From Flavobacterium caseinilyticum (GTDB taxonomy: Bacteria > Bacteroidota > Bacteroidia > Flavobacteriales > Flavobacteriaceae): a stretch of DNA of 64,000 nt. Shown piece after piece: positions 1 through 10,193 of the stretch; position 1 is the stretch's first letter; every line of letters starts with the position of its first letter. A model generated the notes under the pieces. The model saw only the letters and a program-made list of their open reading frames with translations, was not told the DNA's origin and searched no databases. The translations under genes were made by a program, and so were the position numbers. The stretch spans positions 496,001 to 560,000 of the forward strand of contig NZ_SMFM01000001.1 of the NCBI RefSeq assembly GCF_004349085.1, read 5' to 3'.

Positions 1-1040
1 AATCTTGGGGAACAACTTCTACAGCAGAGGATGCAAGATCCAATAATGGGTTCTTTATAAGACGAGCTCGAATCGTATTCTCAGGACAAGTACATCCAAA
101 TGTATATTTTTATGTTCAGCCAGATTTTGCGAGCTCACCGTCATCAGGAGTAAATCACTTTACACAGATTAGAGATGCTTACGTCGATGTTTCATTTGAT
201 GCAAAGAAGGAATATAGAGTAAGAATTGGACAAAGTAAAGTTCCTTTTGGATTTGAGAATATGCAATCAAGTCAAAACCGATTGGTTTTAGATCGTAATG
301 ATGCGTTGAACAGCGCTGTGGCAAACGAAAGGGATTTAGGTATCTTTTTTTATTGGGCTCCAAGCAAAATCAGAGAGCGTTTCGCTATGCTAATAAGAGA
401 TGGTTTTAAAGGAAGCGGAGATTATGGTGTATTTGGATTTGGTGTATATAACGGACAAACCGCAAATAGATCGGAAGCAAATAGAAACCTGCATGTGGTG
501 GCGCGAGTAAGTTATCCTTTGACAATTGGAAACCAAATTATCGAGCCAGGTATACAAGGTTATACCGGTAAATGGGCTTTTACCAATGAACTTTCGCCAG
601 GAGTTACTACAGCAAACAAGCAATATACAACGGACCAACGAGTTGCGGCAACTTTTGTGCTTTATCCAAAGCCATTTGGAATACAGGCTGAATATAATAT
701 AGGGAGAGGTCCTCGTTATAATAAAGTGACTAACACTGTTGATGTCTCTGCTTTGGAAGGGGGTTATGTAACGCTAAATTATAAATTAGATTTGCCCAAA
801 CATCAATTGATTTATCCGTTCGCTAAATTCCAATACTACGATGGAGGTAAGAAGTTTGAAAAAGATGCAAGAAGTTATATTGTAAGAGATTATGAGTTTG
901 GATTTGAATGGCAACCTTGGAAAGCATTTGAGTTTGTAGCAGAATGGGTTATTGCAGATAGAACATTCGAGGACAGCGCTCTTCCAAACAACAGGCAACG
1001 AGGAAATTTGTTGCGATTACAAGCGCAGTTTAATTTTTAA
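1..1040 (+). CDS. OprO/OprP-type porin, 3' part (start outside window)
   Basis: The frame is open from base 3 of the window, so the gene begins upstream and only about 345 residues are seen. The protein is rich in alternating aromatic/hydrophobic strands and ends in a phenylalanine (LQAQFNF), as outer-membrane beta-barrels do. The blocks RRARIVFSG, YVQPDF, RDAYVD and RIGQSKVPFG are typical of the phosphate-selective porin O/P family, where they form barrel strands near the N-terminus. Family knowledge gives anion or phosphate passage; the substrate here cannot be read from sequence. An apparent start at the Met at 261 lies inside the domain and is not the real start. It converges on the glycosyltransferase gene. 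Confidence 0.85.
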   Translation, partial: SWGTTSTAEDARSNNGFFIRRARIVFSGQVHPNVYFYVQPDFASSPSSGVNHFTQIRDAYVDVSFDAKKEYRVRIGQSKVPFGFENMQSSQNRLVLDRNDALNSAVANERDLGIFFYWAPSKIRERFAMLIRDGFKGSGDYGVFGFGVYNGQTANRSEANRNLHVVARVSYPLTIGNQIIEPGIQGYTGKWAFTNELSPGVTTANKQYTTDQRVAATFVLYPKPFGIQAEYNIGRGPRYNKVTNTVDVSALEGGYVTLNYKLDLPKHQLIYPFAKFQYYDGGKKFEKDARSYIVRDYEFGFEWQPWKAFEFVAEWVIADRTFEDSALPNNRQRGNLLRLQAQFNF

Positions 1041-1141
1041 TAAATCATTCACATTAGTTTCTTCTTTTAAAGGACTTCAGATTGATGGTCATTTAATGTA
1101 TTTTAAGTCAAAAACCGTCTCGTTTTTTGTTTTGATATTTT

Positions 1142-2212
1142 TTATTTTTTTTCGAAAATTTGAAATAATTTTAGCCATTCTATCGAGTTGTCAAATCGAG
1201 GTAGTCCCCTATAATCTTTTATTTGTTCAATGTTTTCGATCTTGAAATCGTCTTGATTTGAGTATGGAAGCAAGCCTTCCTGCTTCAATTTTATAGCCAA
1301 ATATTCCTGTTCATATTGTCCTGGTGTCGGAATCAAAAAAGCCTTTTTTCTTAGGATGGCAAGATCCATTATTGTGGTATAACCGGAGCGACAAAGCACC
1401 ATTTCACTTTCGTTAAAAGCCTGTTCCAGCGCTGTTGAATTCATGAAATTATAATAAGTTACATTTCCTTTTACAACAATTTTCTGCTCCAATTCAACGT
1501 TTCCTTCAATAAAAATCACATTTCCTTTAAACTGAACGATTTCTTTTTTCAAATGTTTTTCCAATAATCCTCGTTGAGGTTCCGGTCCTGAGAGAATCAC
1601 CAACAAGTCGTACTTTTTAGGCAACAGTTTCTTTTGCAGTCTGCTAACCGGTCCAATGTATTTGATTTTAGGATTCAAACTGTCAAGATGTCCCAGTTTC
1701 CCCGTCAGATTTAGATTGCCGGGATGATCTGGAACCCAACATTCTTTGTATTTATTCATAATATATTGATGGATTTTACTGGTAAACCAAGTCGTGTTCC
1801 CCGTTAATACATTCAATTGGTGCGTGATATAGACCGAGGGAACTTTCCTGCTGAAAACACCCAATCTGTTATCTGATATAATACCGTTAATGGCATATTT
1901 TTCAATCCAGTTTTCAGTTATTTTTTTTTCTTGCCGAACCGCTCTTAGGGTTTTTAAACTATTTTTTAATAATTTCCATTTGAAATTAGCGCCGTTTTTT
2001 GCATATTCTATTTGGTAGGAGGGAAGTTCTAGTGTTTGTAAATCAGGAAATTCTTTTTTTAGTAAAGCCAATGCAATCCCATCAGAAGCAATTATAGGGA
2101 TATAGTTGTTTTCTAGTAGCGCTTTAATGATTGGAACGCATCGTGTAGCGTGACCTAATCCCCAATTTAAAGGCGCAATTAAAATAGTCTTTTGTTCCGA
2201 TTTCAAATCCAT
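1142..2212 (-). CDS. GT28-like glycosyltransferase (MurG/UGT fold)
   Basis: A 356-residue cytoplasmic protein. The N-terminus has the glycine-rich opening of GT-B enzymes (APLNWGLGHATRC, about residues 13-25), as in MurG and diglucosyldiacylglycerol synthases. The C-terminal half carries the nucleotide-sugar region with SGPEPQR, a RSGYTT-like loop (about 276) and the PTPGQYEQE segment (about 296), which matches the family's donor-binding 'PxxxxxEQ' loop. The sugar donor and acceptor are unknown; a cell-envelope lipid or glycan acceptor is inference. It stands alone, reading towards the porin and away from the large outer-membrane gene. Confidence 0.8.
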   Translation of the reverse strand: MDLKSEQKTILIAPLNWGLGHATRCVPIIKALLENNYIPIIASDGIALALLKKEFPDLQTLELPSYQIEYAKNGANFKWKLLKNSLKTLRAVRQEKKITENWIEKYAINGIISDNRLGVFSRKVPSVYITHQLNVLTGNTTWFTSKIHQYIMNKYKECWVPDHPGNLNLTGKLGHLDSLNPKIKYIGPVSRLQKKLLPKKYDLLVILSGPEPQRGLLEKHLKKEIVQFKGNVIFIEGNVELEQKIVVKGNVTYYNFMNSTALEQAFNESEMVLCRSGYTTIMDLAILRKKAFLIPTPGQYEQEYLAIKLKQEGLLPYSNQDDFKIENIEQIKDYRGLPRFDNSIEWLKLFQIFEKK

Positions 2213-2308
2213 GTGCGATAAATAGGTTCGTTATTTTTAATTTGAAAGTTAGGCAATGTACCCGTTTCGCATATTGCTAAGGCATTACCAAACCATTAAA
2301 TTATTTCA

Positions 2309-5300
2309 TTAAAAATAAGCTCTTAATTGGACGTTTCCAGTATGAATGGCTTGGCTTGTTTCGCTTTTTCGACCTTGGTAATTAAAGTTTATGTCTAAAA
2401 ACTGTGTGATATTTTTTTGCAAAAGCAATCTCCATGTCAAATTTTGACCTGTTTGCAAGCCTTCTAGCATTTGAAATCCTACCGAGGAAAATTCATTTCC
2501 ATCAAATTTATTTTGGTAAAAAGAAACTTCGCCGTTCATCGTAAATTTTTTAGTTCCGGCATAAGAAAAGGCAGTCCCAAAACGGTTTTGTAGTAAGGTT
2601 TCGGCAATACCACTTTGATTTTCTTTCTTTTGTAATTCATAAAAAAGATCCCAACTGGTACTTTTGGAAAACAAATAACTGATTTTTGGAGCCAATTGAT
2701 ACCCGCTGATGTCGAAGTTTTTCTCCGGGAAATTCTCCGATTGAATGGCGGTTTGAATTGTTTTGGCAAAAAAACCAAACAACCAGCTTTTCTGGTACAA
2801 ATGATTGTATTGCATTTGATGGGAACTGTTGGTCGCTTCCTGCGAACCTATCGACAATAAGTTTTTTGTTTTATTTTGAAGATAAGAATAGGTAATCGAA
2901 TGGTTTTGCTTTCCTCGATTGTAGAACAAACTGTTTCTTAAACTGGAATTCAGTCCCAGCACATTTTCGTTGGAACCGCTGAACGGATTTAATTCAAAAT
3001 TATCTCCGTCATTTTTCGTTTTCCGGTCAATTATAAAGGCGGTTTGATTATAGAAATAAGAAAGTAATTTTTTTAATCCTTTTTCATTTTGCCATTGATT
3101 TGGGTTTAAAGTCACGGATTGTGAGAATTTATTTTGATGTGTTTTGATGTAAATCCGATTCGGTAAAAATACCCGAATAAATGTTGCCTGATCAATAAAC
3201 GGAGCGACTTCAAATTCCTGTAATTCCTGAATTCCATTGTTGTTGTAATCGTTCCAAGTGTAAACGCCTTGTCCGGCGGGTACTTCCAGATAGGTAAATT
3301 CCTGTTGCGGAATGGTTCCGGAATTAGTCTCGTAAACCGTTGTGCTTTGAATTAATTGATTAAAAAAACGATCCGTGTACACGATTCTGGAATTTAATGT
3401 GGGTTCTTTTTTTCGTGTATCATCCTCAAATTCTAAGACTCTATAATTGGCAAATAGGGACAAATCACTTTTATTGGTTTGAATTAACTTCGATTTCAGC
3501 ATAAAAGTTTGGGACGAATTCACCCGCTGAATTAAACTCCCGACACTTCGAGACTGTAAGCTGTCATTGGTCCTTCTAAGATAACCTAATTCTACAAAAA
3601 CCTTCGTGCTGTCGCCTCTTCCGGCATATAAACCGTACTCTGTAAATTTTTGGCTCAAAGCCGTAAACTGATTTGTCGTTTTATTTTTTTCCTGATTATC
3701 TTCTAAACGCAGGCTGGAACCAACCCAATTTTTATCGAAATGAAATCGCATTTGAGATTGGTTTCTTAAAAATTTGGATGATAAAGTAGTACCGTCACTA
3801 TTTAGGAAACTGCCTTGGTTTTGAAAAGTCCAATTTTTTATTCGAAACAAACCATTTAAAACATGCCTGCTACCCGAAAAATTTTCGGAGAAATCTAATT
3901 TTTCAAATTGATACAATACTAATCCTTTATTAATGGATTTTGGTTTTGGGTTTAAATCCAATTGCAATCCGGAAACTAATAGACTTTGATTTCCAATACC
4001 TGCGGTTCCTAAATTCCAATCCCTATCAAATTCGATGTTGTAAATACGTTCCACAGATCTGAAATTGTTCTGAATAAATTGATAATTGGCGAAAGCGTCC
4101 ATCTGCCATCTTTTTGAAAAAATACGCTGTTTGGCATTTATTTTTCCGGCCAAACCTTTGTTATTCGCGTCATCAATGGTCGAAAACAAATTTTTATCAT
4201 TGTTGCTGATGCCAATTTCAAAATCAACAGCGGTTTTATCAGTGGGTTTGTATTTTCCTAAAAAGGTGGCAACTTGCACTTTTGTTGGGGCAATAAGTTG
4301 AATTATGGGTTCATAATTCCCTTGAGAAATCCCATTTATAGGAGCAATGTATTCATAAACTCTGGTGATTGTTGCAGCATTGGTCAAAATATAATTCCCG
4401 TTATTGGTTCCTACTAAAGTGAATTTCACATTGAATAATTCCTGTTGTGCGTCGTTTGAATATTCGAAAATTTCTATGGCATTAAAGAGCGTTTTTCGAT
4501 ACAGTACTTTATTTTCGGAGTACGTGTCGGAATAGGCGGAAGGAGCAGTCATCAAACTTGGATTATCTCCGGCATTGACTAATATTTGGGCTTGTTCCTG
4601 TGACAAATTTTGTTGCAACGGTTGGTTTTTTAAGTCGTTTTCCGAATATAAATAGCCTCCAAAACTCCATTTCTTATTGTTATGCGTGGCTCCGGCGTAG
4701 GTTACAAAACGGGTATAATTCCTGTCGGAATATTGGTATTCTATAGCAATCCGCATTTCAGAAGTGATGGTAAATAGTGGCGTAAATACAATTTCACCCG
4801 CATTATAATCTATTGTATAATCGTTGTTTTCGCCGCGTTTCAGTAAAATCCCATTGACATAAACCCGCTCTGAACCTGAAATCACCAAGACATATAATTC
4901 ACCATTTTGCCCTTTTAATTTGTACGGACCCTGATTGCCCTCTTGTCCCACAATATCACTTTTGGCATATTGACCACGGACTAATGCCGCCGACGCAAAT
5001 ACATTCGTTTTGTTTTCTTCGGTTCCAAAGTTGAAATTTGTCGCCAGTCCCTGCACTTTTTTAGTGAAATTCAGGAATTGGGTGTTCCTGTTTTCCAGAA
5101 AGATATCGCCAGCACGAATATTCCAGTCCTCGCTGAATAACTCCATGAAAACATTGTCAAACTGATCTAGTCTCTGAGAATAACCGCCATCTTGCAACGG
5201 AATATTACTGTCTTGAATGGAGGCTCTCAAACTTACTTTTTCGGAAATTTTCCCTGTGATTTGTAAATCTAAATTGGAATTCAAAACGGCATTTTGATTG

Positions 5301-5752
5301 TTTCCTATTGTTAAGCCACGCGTAATGCTACCGGAAGTATTCAATCCGTCAAAAGGCACATTTTTGTTTATTTTTTTCTCTTCAATATTATACAAATTTC
5401 CAGTTCCGGCTTCATTACTGACGACTCGGCTGGAATCATAAATACGGTATTCTTGGGTGAGTATTTCAGGAAATTTCAGGTATTGTATGGTAAGCGAATC
5501 GGAGCTAAAAATGCTGTTTTCTTGTAAAAGTAGCGTTCCTTTTTCAAAATTTACTTTAAATAAAGTGCTGTCAATCCGTTTGCCATTGGCGTCCAGCAAT
5601 TTGAAAAAACTGGAATTAATACTTTCTTTTTCAATGTAAATCGTGTCGCGCGAAGGAAGGATTTTTTTTGTCTTGTACAGCGAATTTATTTCCTGAGCAT
5701 GGAGCCCAGAAAAACAGCTTATTACAATCCAAAAAAGTAATTTTTTCAACAT
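2309..5752 (-). CDS. Very large outer-membrane beta-barrel protein, uncharacterised
   Basis: 1147 residues with a clear signal peptide (MLKKLLFWIVISCFSGLHAQ) and long runs of alternating polar and aromatic residues ending RAYF, as expected for an outer-membrane barrel. Near residues 290-350 a segment with RVYVNGILLKRG, YTIDYNAGEIVF and EIEYQYSD-like strands recalls the repeated strand units of the T9SS translocon SprA, but the protein is less than half SprA's length and no full domain can be assigned. A calcium-site-like WNDYNNNGIQELQEFE stretch lies near 840. It is probably a single-gene unit. The function is unknown. Confidence 0.75.
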   Translation of the reverse strand: MLKKLLFWIVISCFSGLHAQEINSLYKTKKILPSRDTIYIEKESINSSFFKLLDANGKRIDSTLFKVNFEKGTLLLQENSIFSSDSLTIQYLKFPEILTQEYRIYDSSRVVSNEAGTGNLYNIEEKKINKNVPFDGLNTSGSITRGLTIGNNQNAVLNSNLDLQITGKISEKVSLRASIQDSNIPLQDGGYSQRLDQFDNVFMELFSEDWNIRAGDIFLENRNTQFLNFTKKVQGLATNFNFGTEENKTNVFASAALVRGQYAKSDIVGQEGNQGPYKLKGQNGELYVLVISGSERVYVNGILLKRGENNDYTIDYNAGEIVFTPLFTITSEMRIAIEYQYSDRNYTRFVTYAGATHNNKKWSFGGYLYSENDLKNQPLQQNLSQEQAQILVNAGDNPSLMTAPSAYSDTYSENKVLYRKTLFNAIEIFEYSNDAQQELFNVKFTLVGTNNGNYILTNAATITRVYEYIAPINGISQGNYEPIIQLIAPTKVQVATFLGKYKPTDKTAVDFEIGISNNDKNLFSTIDDANNKGLAGKINAKQRIFSKRWQMDAFANYQFIQNNFRSVERIYNIEFDRDWNLGTAGIGNQSLLVSGLQLDLNPKPKSINKGLVLYQFEKLDFSENFSGSRHVLNGLFRIKNWTFQNQGSFLNSDGTTLSSKFLRNQSQMRFHFDKNWVGSSLRLEDNQEKNKTTNQFTALSQKFTEYGLYAGRGDSTKVFVELGYLRRTNDSLQSRSVGSLIQRVNSSQTFMLKSKLIQTNKSDLSLFANYRVLEFEDDTRKKEPTLNSRIVYTDRFFNQLIQSTTVYETNSGTIPQQEFTYLEVPAGQGVYTWNDYNNNGIQELQEFEVAPFIDQATFIRVFLPNRIYIKTHQNKFSQSVTLNPNQWQNEKGLKKLLSYFYNQTAFIIDRKTKNDGDNFELNPFSGSNENVLGLNSSLRNSLFYNRGKQNHSITYSYLQNKTKNLLSIGSQEATNSSHQMQYNHLYQKSWLFGFFAKTIQTAIQSENFPEKNFDISGYQLAPKISYLFSKSTSWDLFYELQKKENQSGIAETLLQNRFGTAFSYAGTKKFTMNGEVSFYQNKFDGNEFSSVGFQMLEGLQTGQNLTWRLLLQKNITQFLDINFNYQGRKSETSQAIHTGNVQLRAYF

Positions 5753-5885
5753 AAATACTATAACTCGAAAGTATCAAAAGTAGTATTTATAATTCGATAA
5801 TTAGAACATGTGACAATTAGAAAATCAGCGATACATAAATAAAGATATTCTCCGGGACAGGTCTTATTTTTATATTTTAAAACAA

Positions 5886-5927
5886 TAAAAAATGGGAATC
5901 AAAAATTTAATTTCGATTCCCATTTTT
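5886..5927 (-). terminator. Rho-independent terminator of aspartate kinase
   Basis: A long stem with arms AAAATGGGAATC and GATTCCCATTTTT lies just past the stop codon of the kinase gene on the minus strand. It is followed by an A/T run, and the U-tract is good in the minus direction. Confidence 0.8.
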
Positions 5928-5946
5928 ATTATGTTTGAAACAGTTT

Positions 5947-7203
5947 TTAAACTTCTTTTGTCACAACTTGCATCGTTTCACGACTGACTTGTTTCAATAA
6001 GACAATTTTGTTTTCTTCGACAGTTTGTGATGCTTTGTCATCGAAATGTCTGATGGTGTATAAAGTGACATTTTCGTTAAATTCAACTTTAAATTTTTTG
6101 GATAAAATAGCATTCAGCGCTTTAAAATTGTCAAATTTATCTTCTACACATACAGAAAAACTAATCGCTGAATTCTGGATTAAGTTTACTTTTATTTTAA
6201 ATTGGTGAAACAGCGCAAAAATTTCGCTGATGTTTTCTTCCATGATAAAAGAGAAATCTATGGAGGAAAGAGAAATCAAAAGTTGGTTTCTTTTGACAAT
6301 AAAACAAGGTAAATAAGGTTCTAAATCGACACCTTTAGAAACACTTGTTCCCTTTAATAATGGATTTATAAATGATTTTACATACAAAGGGATTTCTTTT
6401 TTCTGTAAAGGTTGCAGTGTTTTTGGGTGAATAACTGTTGCGCCGTAAAAAGCTAATTCAATGGCTTCACGATACGAAATCTGATTTAACAAACTGGCGT
6501 TTTCAAAATATCTTGGATCGGCATTCATAACTCCGGGAACATCTTTCCAGATGGTAACACTTTCAGCATTTAGGCAATAGGCAAAAATTGCAGCTGTGTA
6601 ATCAGATCCTTCACGGCCTAAAGTGGTTGTGAAATTGTTCTCATCTGAACCCAAGAAACCTTGTGTAATATTTAAGATTTTGCGTTTTACGTTTTTGGCA
6701 ATATTTTTCTGTGTCAATTCCCAATCTACTTCCGCATCTCTATAAGTTGCGTCTGTTTTTATGAAATTACGAACGTCCAGCCATTGTGTTTTTATTCCCA
6801 TGAAATTCATGAAATGGCTCAGAATTGTAGTTGAGATTAATTCACCGTAACTTACAATTTGGTCGTAAACAAAATTATAATTAGGAGATTTATTGTGTGT
6901 CAAAAAATATTCTAAATCAGCAAATTGTGTATTTACTGCGACAAAAACTCCGTTTTTTTCATCGTCAAATAAATCCATCAAAATTTGATTGTGGTATTTT
7001 TTTACTTCTTGAACGGATGATTTCAATTCAGCCGATTTGTCAAAATAGTTTTTTATGACTAGTTCCAGTGCATTTGTCGTTTTTCCCATTGCAGAAACCA
7101 CCAACAACACGTCTTCATAACCCACTTTTTGTAAAACGTCATATACGTTTTTGATTCCTGCGGCATCTTTTACAGAAGCTCCTCCAAATTTGAATACTCT
7201 CAT
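5947..7203 (-). CDS. Aspartate kinase (monofunctional)
   Basis: Phosphorylates L-aspartate, the first step towards lysine, threonine and methionine. The protein opens MRVFKFGGASV, the KFGG nucleotide-binding motif of the family. It continues with TLGREGSDYTAA (substrate and ATP site) and WKDVPGVMNADPR, and has a C-terminal regulatory region with ACT-like strands. I place the start at the ATG at 7203; an upstream TTG at 7215 would add four residues but is less likely because the family normally begins at this Met. About 418 residues, the usual monofunctional length. It lies 27 bp downstream of the GNAT gene and is probably co-transcribed with it. Confidence 0.9.
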   Translation of the reverse strand: MRVFKFGGASVKDAAGIKNVYDVLQKVGYEDVLLVVSAMGKTTNALELVIKNYFDKSAELKSSVQEVKKYHNQILMDLFDDEKNGVFVAVNTQFADLEYFLTHNKSPNYNFVYDQIVSYGELISTTILSHFMNFMGIKTQWLDVRNFIKTDATYRDAEVDWELTQKNIAKNVKRKILNITQGFLGSDENNFTTTLGREGSDYTAAIFAYCLNAESVTIWKDVPGVMNADPRYFENASLLNQISYREAIELAFYGATVIHPKTLQPLQKKEIPLYVKSFINPLLKGTSVSKGVDLEPYLPCFIVKRNQLLISLSSIDFSFIMEENISEIFALFHQFKIKVNLIQNSAISFSVCVEDKFDNFKALNAILSKKFKVEFNENVTLYTIRHFDDKASQTVEENKIVLLKQVSRETMQVVTKEV

Positions 7204-7230
7204 ATTTTTAAACAAAAATTATTCTTTACT

Positions 7231-7737
7231 TTATTTCAATTTATTCTCCACAAAATTGGTAATTCCCAGCTCGTTCATTTGTACCACATGCCAATCTTTT
7301 AATACTTTTGCACCAGACTTTTCATAGAATTCGATTGCAGGGGCATTCCAGTCGAGAACATTCCATTCCACTCTTCGAACCTGATCTATTTTTGCCTGTT
7401 TTAAAATTTCAGAATACAAAGCATATCCAAGTCCGGTTCCACGCATTTTGTCTTTTACCACTAAATCTTCTAAATGAATTGTTTTTCCTTTCCAAGTTGA
7501 ATAGCGGTAATACCACAATGCGATACCTACAATTTGCTTTGACTGTTCATTATCGTTGGAGTCGTCATCTATTTCGGCAACAAAAACATGAAATAAAGGA
7601 ACAGTGCCAAAACCATCCCGAATCAAATCCTCAACAGTCACAACTACAGCATCTGGCTCCTTTTCAAATTCAGCCAACTCTTGGATAAGACCTAAAACAG
7701 CTTGCATATCTTGCGGGTTTCCTCTTCGAATATTCAT
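7231..7737 (-). CDS. GNAT family N-acetyltransferase
   Basis: 168 residues with a GNAT fold. There is an N-terminal IRRGNPQDMQAVLGLI helix, then IHLEDLVVKDKMRGTGLG, which is the motif-A acetyl-CoA pyrophosphate loop (R-x-x-G-x-G/A, about residues 95-105). WNVLDWNAPAIEFYEKSGA follows, typical of the diamine (SSAT-like) acetyltransferase branch. The acceptor could be a polyamine or other amine; this is not determined. First gene of the probable two-gene unit with aspartate kinase. Confidence 0.85.
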   Translation of the reverse strand: MNIRRGNPQDMQAVLGLIQELAEFEKEPDAVVVTVEDLIRDGFGTVPLFHVFVAEIDDDSNDNEQSKQIVGIALWYYRYSTWKGKTIHLEDLVVKDKMRGTGLGYALYSEILKQAKIDQVRRVEWNVLDWNAPAIEFYEKSGAKVLKDWHVVQMNELGITNFVENKLK

Positions 7738-7907
7738 AAATTTTTATTTTAATGATTTAAAAACGCAATAAAATTGCATTTTTACGTATTAATTTTGTGT
7801 TTTATTCAGCAAATATACAATACTGATAAACTAAGTAAATTTTATTCAAATCATTTTCACAAAAAAAACGATATTTGTGACTTCAAATTAACTACATCGA
7901 TTTCGTA

Positions 7908-8927
7908 ATGGAAGAACGCAACAAAACACTAGGAGAATTTATCATTGAAAACCAAAATGCCTTTCAATATTCATCCGGCGAATTATCCCGAATTATCAAC
8001 TCCATCCGATTGGCTGCCAAAGTGGTGAATTATAAAGTAAACAAAGCGGGGTTAGTTGATATCGTGGGGGCTGCCGGAGAACAGAACATACAAGGCGAAG
8101 ATCAGCAAAAACTAGATGTTTATGCAAATGAAGTTTTTATTCAAACTTTAATCAATCGTGAAATTGTTTGTGGTATTGCCTCTGAAGAAAATGATGATTT
8201 TATCACTGTGGAAGGAAGTGACAATAGTCATAATAATAAGTACGTGGTGTTGATGGATCCGCTTGACGGTTCGTCAAATATTGATGTTAATGTTTCTGTT
8301 GGAACGATATTTTCAGTGTATAGAAGAGTTACTCCAATAGGAACTCCAGTTACGCTTGAAGATTTTTTGCAGCCGGGAATCAATCAGGTCGCGGCGGGAT
8401 ATGTGATTTACGGAACATCGACGATGTTGGTGTACACAACAGGACACGGAGTAAATGGATTTACATTGAATCCGGCCATTGGAACCTTTTATTTATCGCA
8501 TCCAAAAATGCAGTTTCCAACAGATGGTACTATTTATTCGATCAATGAAGGGAATTATGTTCATTTTCCGCAAGGAGTAAAAGATTACATCAAATATTGC
8601 CAGTTAGAAGAAGGCGACCGTCCGTATACATCAAGATATATCGGAAGTCTGGTTTCAGATATTCACAGGAATATGATCAAAGGGGGAATATATTTATATC
8701 CTACAAGTTCTAAAGCACCTAAAGGGAAATTACGATTGTTGTACGAATGCAATCCGTTAGCTTTTATTGCGGAACAAGCCGGAGGAAAAGCTTCTGACGG
8801 ATTTAATAGAATCATGGAAATTGAACCAACAGCTTTGCATGAACGCGCTCCTTTTTTCTGCGGAAGTTACAACATGGTAGAAAAAGCCGAAGAATTTATG
8901 CATAAAGCTAAATTAAGCAAATATTAA
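7908..8927 (+). CDS. fbp: Fructose-1,6-bisphosphatase class I
   Basis: Gluconeogenic enzyme hydrolysing fructose-1,6-bisphosphate in the cytoplasm. The metal-binding signature [13 protein letters not shown] is at about residues 114-126, preceded by the acidic SEEND segment. [11 protein letters not shown] and [22 protein letters not shown] form the substrate site. 339 residues is the normal length. The gene is single and read away from the acetyltransferase. It ends at a strong bidirectional terminator shared with the convergent TerB gene. Confidence 0.95.
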   Translation: MEERNKTLGEFIIENQNAFQYSSGELSRIINSIRLAAKVVNYKVNKAGLVDIVGAAGEQNIQGEDQQKLDVYANEVFIQTLINREIVCGIASEENDDFITVEGSDNSHNNKYVVLMDPLDGSSNIDVNVSVGTIFSVYRRVTPIGTPVTLEDFLQPGINQVAAGYVIYGTSTMLVYTTGHGVNGFTLNPAIGTFYLSHPKMQFPTDGTIYSINEGNYVHFPQGVKDYIKYCQLEEGDRPYTSRYIGSLVSDIHRNMIKGGIYLYPTSSKAPKGKLRLLYECNPLAFIAEQAGGKASDGFNRIMEIEPTALHERAPFFCGSYNMVEKAEEFMHKAKLSKY

Positions 8928-8940
8928 AATTCAGGTTTAT

Positions 8941-8973
8941 AAAAAAAGCTCCCAGATTTCTGGGAGCTTTTTT
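8941..8973. terminator. Bidirectional terminator between fbp and terB-like gene
   Basis: A perfect stem AAGCTCCCAGA / TCTGGGAGCTT is flanked by an A run on one side and a T run on the other, so it can end transcripts from both convergent genes. Confidence 0.9.
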
Positions 8974-8987
8974 CGTATGCTTTGTAA

Positions 8988-9419
8988 TTACTTGTTCATG
9001 TTTTTCATTTCGAAAAGGAAAGTATCTAAATCAACTTCTTTGTCTACTAATTTCAGTGCTTTATCTACGATGTAATTCACGTTTTCAATGTTAAAGCCTA
9101 AACCTACTCCAATTTTTCTTAGCATTACCTCTTGTTTGTCACCTAAATGATGGTCAACGTGAACAATTCGGGCTAAATCATACAACCGCTCCATTCTTTG
9201 TTCGTACAAATAAGGAGGATTGATTGGGTAATTTGAAGAATTCTCTAAAATTTCCTCATATTCTGCTGGAGAAATTTCTAATCGAATTGCCAGTTTGTCT
9301 AAAAATGCTTTTTCTTCAGGGGAAAACTTCCCGTCAGTAAGGGCTACACGTACAATTGATGCAAAATGACCTTTGTTTCTTTGCTTGAATTCGCTATCAA
9401 ATAAATCTGAAAATGACAT
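8988..9419 (-). CDS. TerB-family protein
   Basis: 143 residues, all-helical. The N-terminal part HFASIVRVALTDGKFSPEEKAFLDKLA is the recognisable TerB (tellurite-resistance B-like) helix pair with its conserved acidic residue in the DGKFSPEE turn. DHHLGDKQEVMLRKIGVGLGF forms the second helical half. TerB domains bind metal ions and act as membrane-associated adaptors in some systems. There is no ter operon here, so a tellurite role should not be assumed. Single gene. Confidence 0.8.
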   Translation of the reverse strand: MSFSDLFDSEFKQRNKGHFASIVRVALTDGKFSPEEKAFLDKLAIRLEISPAEYEEILENSSNYPINPPYLYEQRMERLYDLARIVHVDHHLGDKQEVMLRKIGVGLGFNIENVNYIVDKALKLVDKEVDLDTFLFEMKNMNK

Positions 9420-9597
9420 AATTTTTGGTTTTATATCTTACAAAGATAAATCTATTTTTAAATTAATGATTTTAATTTTTTTTATATTTTTTCTATCTAT
9501 TTGATCGCTTTCGTTTTGCATTTATTTAGAGCATCAAATCAAACATTTTCAAAATTAATCGTAAGTTTACAGCCCCAATCAACCTAATAAAATACCC

Positions 9598-10191
9598 ATG
9601 TCAGAGTTTTGGATTTACTTTCAAATAGGATTAAAACATGTTTTAGATATTCATGCTTATGATCATGTTTTATTTTTAATAGCACTGGCAATTCCATTCT
9701 CTTTCAAGGATTGGAAGCGAGTTTTGCTGTTAGTAACGCTTTTTACCATTGGACATACGATGGCTTTAATGCTTTCGGTTTTTGAAATAATTGTCATAAA
9801 AGTAAATGTTGTCGAATTATTAATTCCAATTACGATACTCATAACGGCTTTGTTTAATCTTTTTACGGCAGGAAAATCAAACAAGAAAGAAAGTATAAAT
9901 GTTGTTTTATTTATCACGCTTTTCTTTGGAATTATTCACGGACTGGGATTTTCAAATTATTTTAAGTCGATTCTGGGTGGTGATGGTGCATCTAAAGTTA
10001 TACCATTGTCAGAATTTGCAATGGGAATAGAAGTGGCTCAAGTGGTTGTGGTATTTATGGTTTTAATTTTGTCGTATATTGTTCAAACCGTTTTGAGATT
10101 CTCGAAACGCGATTGGATACTGGTAATGTCGGGGTTTATAATAGGAGTAGTGATACCAATGATTGTTGAAAGTGAAATCTGGATTAAATAA
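9598..10191 (+). CDS. HupE/UreJ-family membrane protein
   Basis: 197 residues with about six hydrophobic segments. The first helix region carries the histidine-rich HVLDIHAYDHVLFLIAL motif, and a later helix carries GIIHGLGFSN; both are hallmarks of HupE/UreJ proteins, which are metal (nickel or cobalt) permeases in characterised cases. No hydrogenase or urease genes are nearby, so the metal is unknown. The stop is followed after 2 bp by the dCMP deaminase start, so these genes form an operon. Confidence 0.85.
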   Translation: MSEFWIYFQIGLKHVLDIHAYDHVLFLIALAIPFSFKDWKRVLLLVTLFTIGHTMALMLSVFEIIVIKVNVVELLIPITILITALFNLFTAGKSNKKESINVVLFITLFFGIIHGLGFSNYFKSILGGDGASKVIPLSEFAMGIEVAQVVVVFMVLILSYIVQTVLRFSKRDWILVMSGFIIGVVIPMIVESEIWIK

Positions 10192-10193
10192 AA

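Noticed and set aside
2309..5752. Open frames on the strand opposite the large outer-membrane gene
   Set aside because: They lack family motifs, and the minus strand has a single long coherent protein; they are shadows.
8988..9419. TerB protein as evidence for tellurite resistance or a ter defence system
   Set aside because: No other ter genes in the neighbourhood; a lone TerB domain does not support it.
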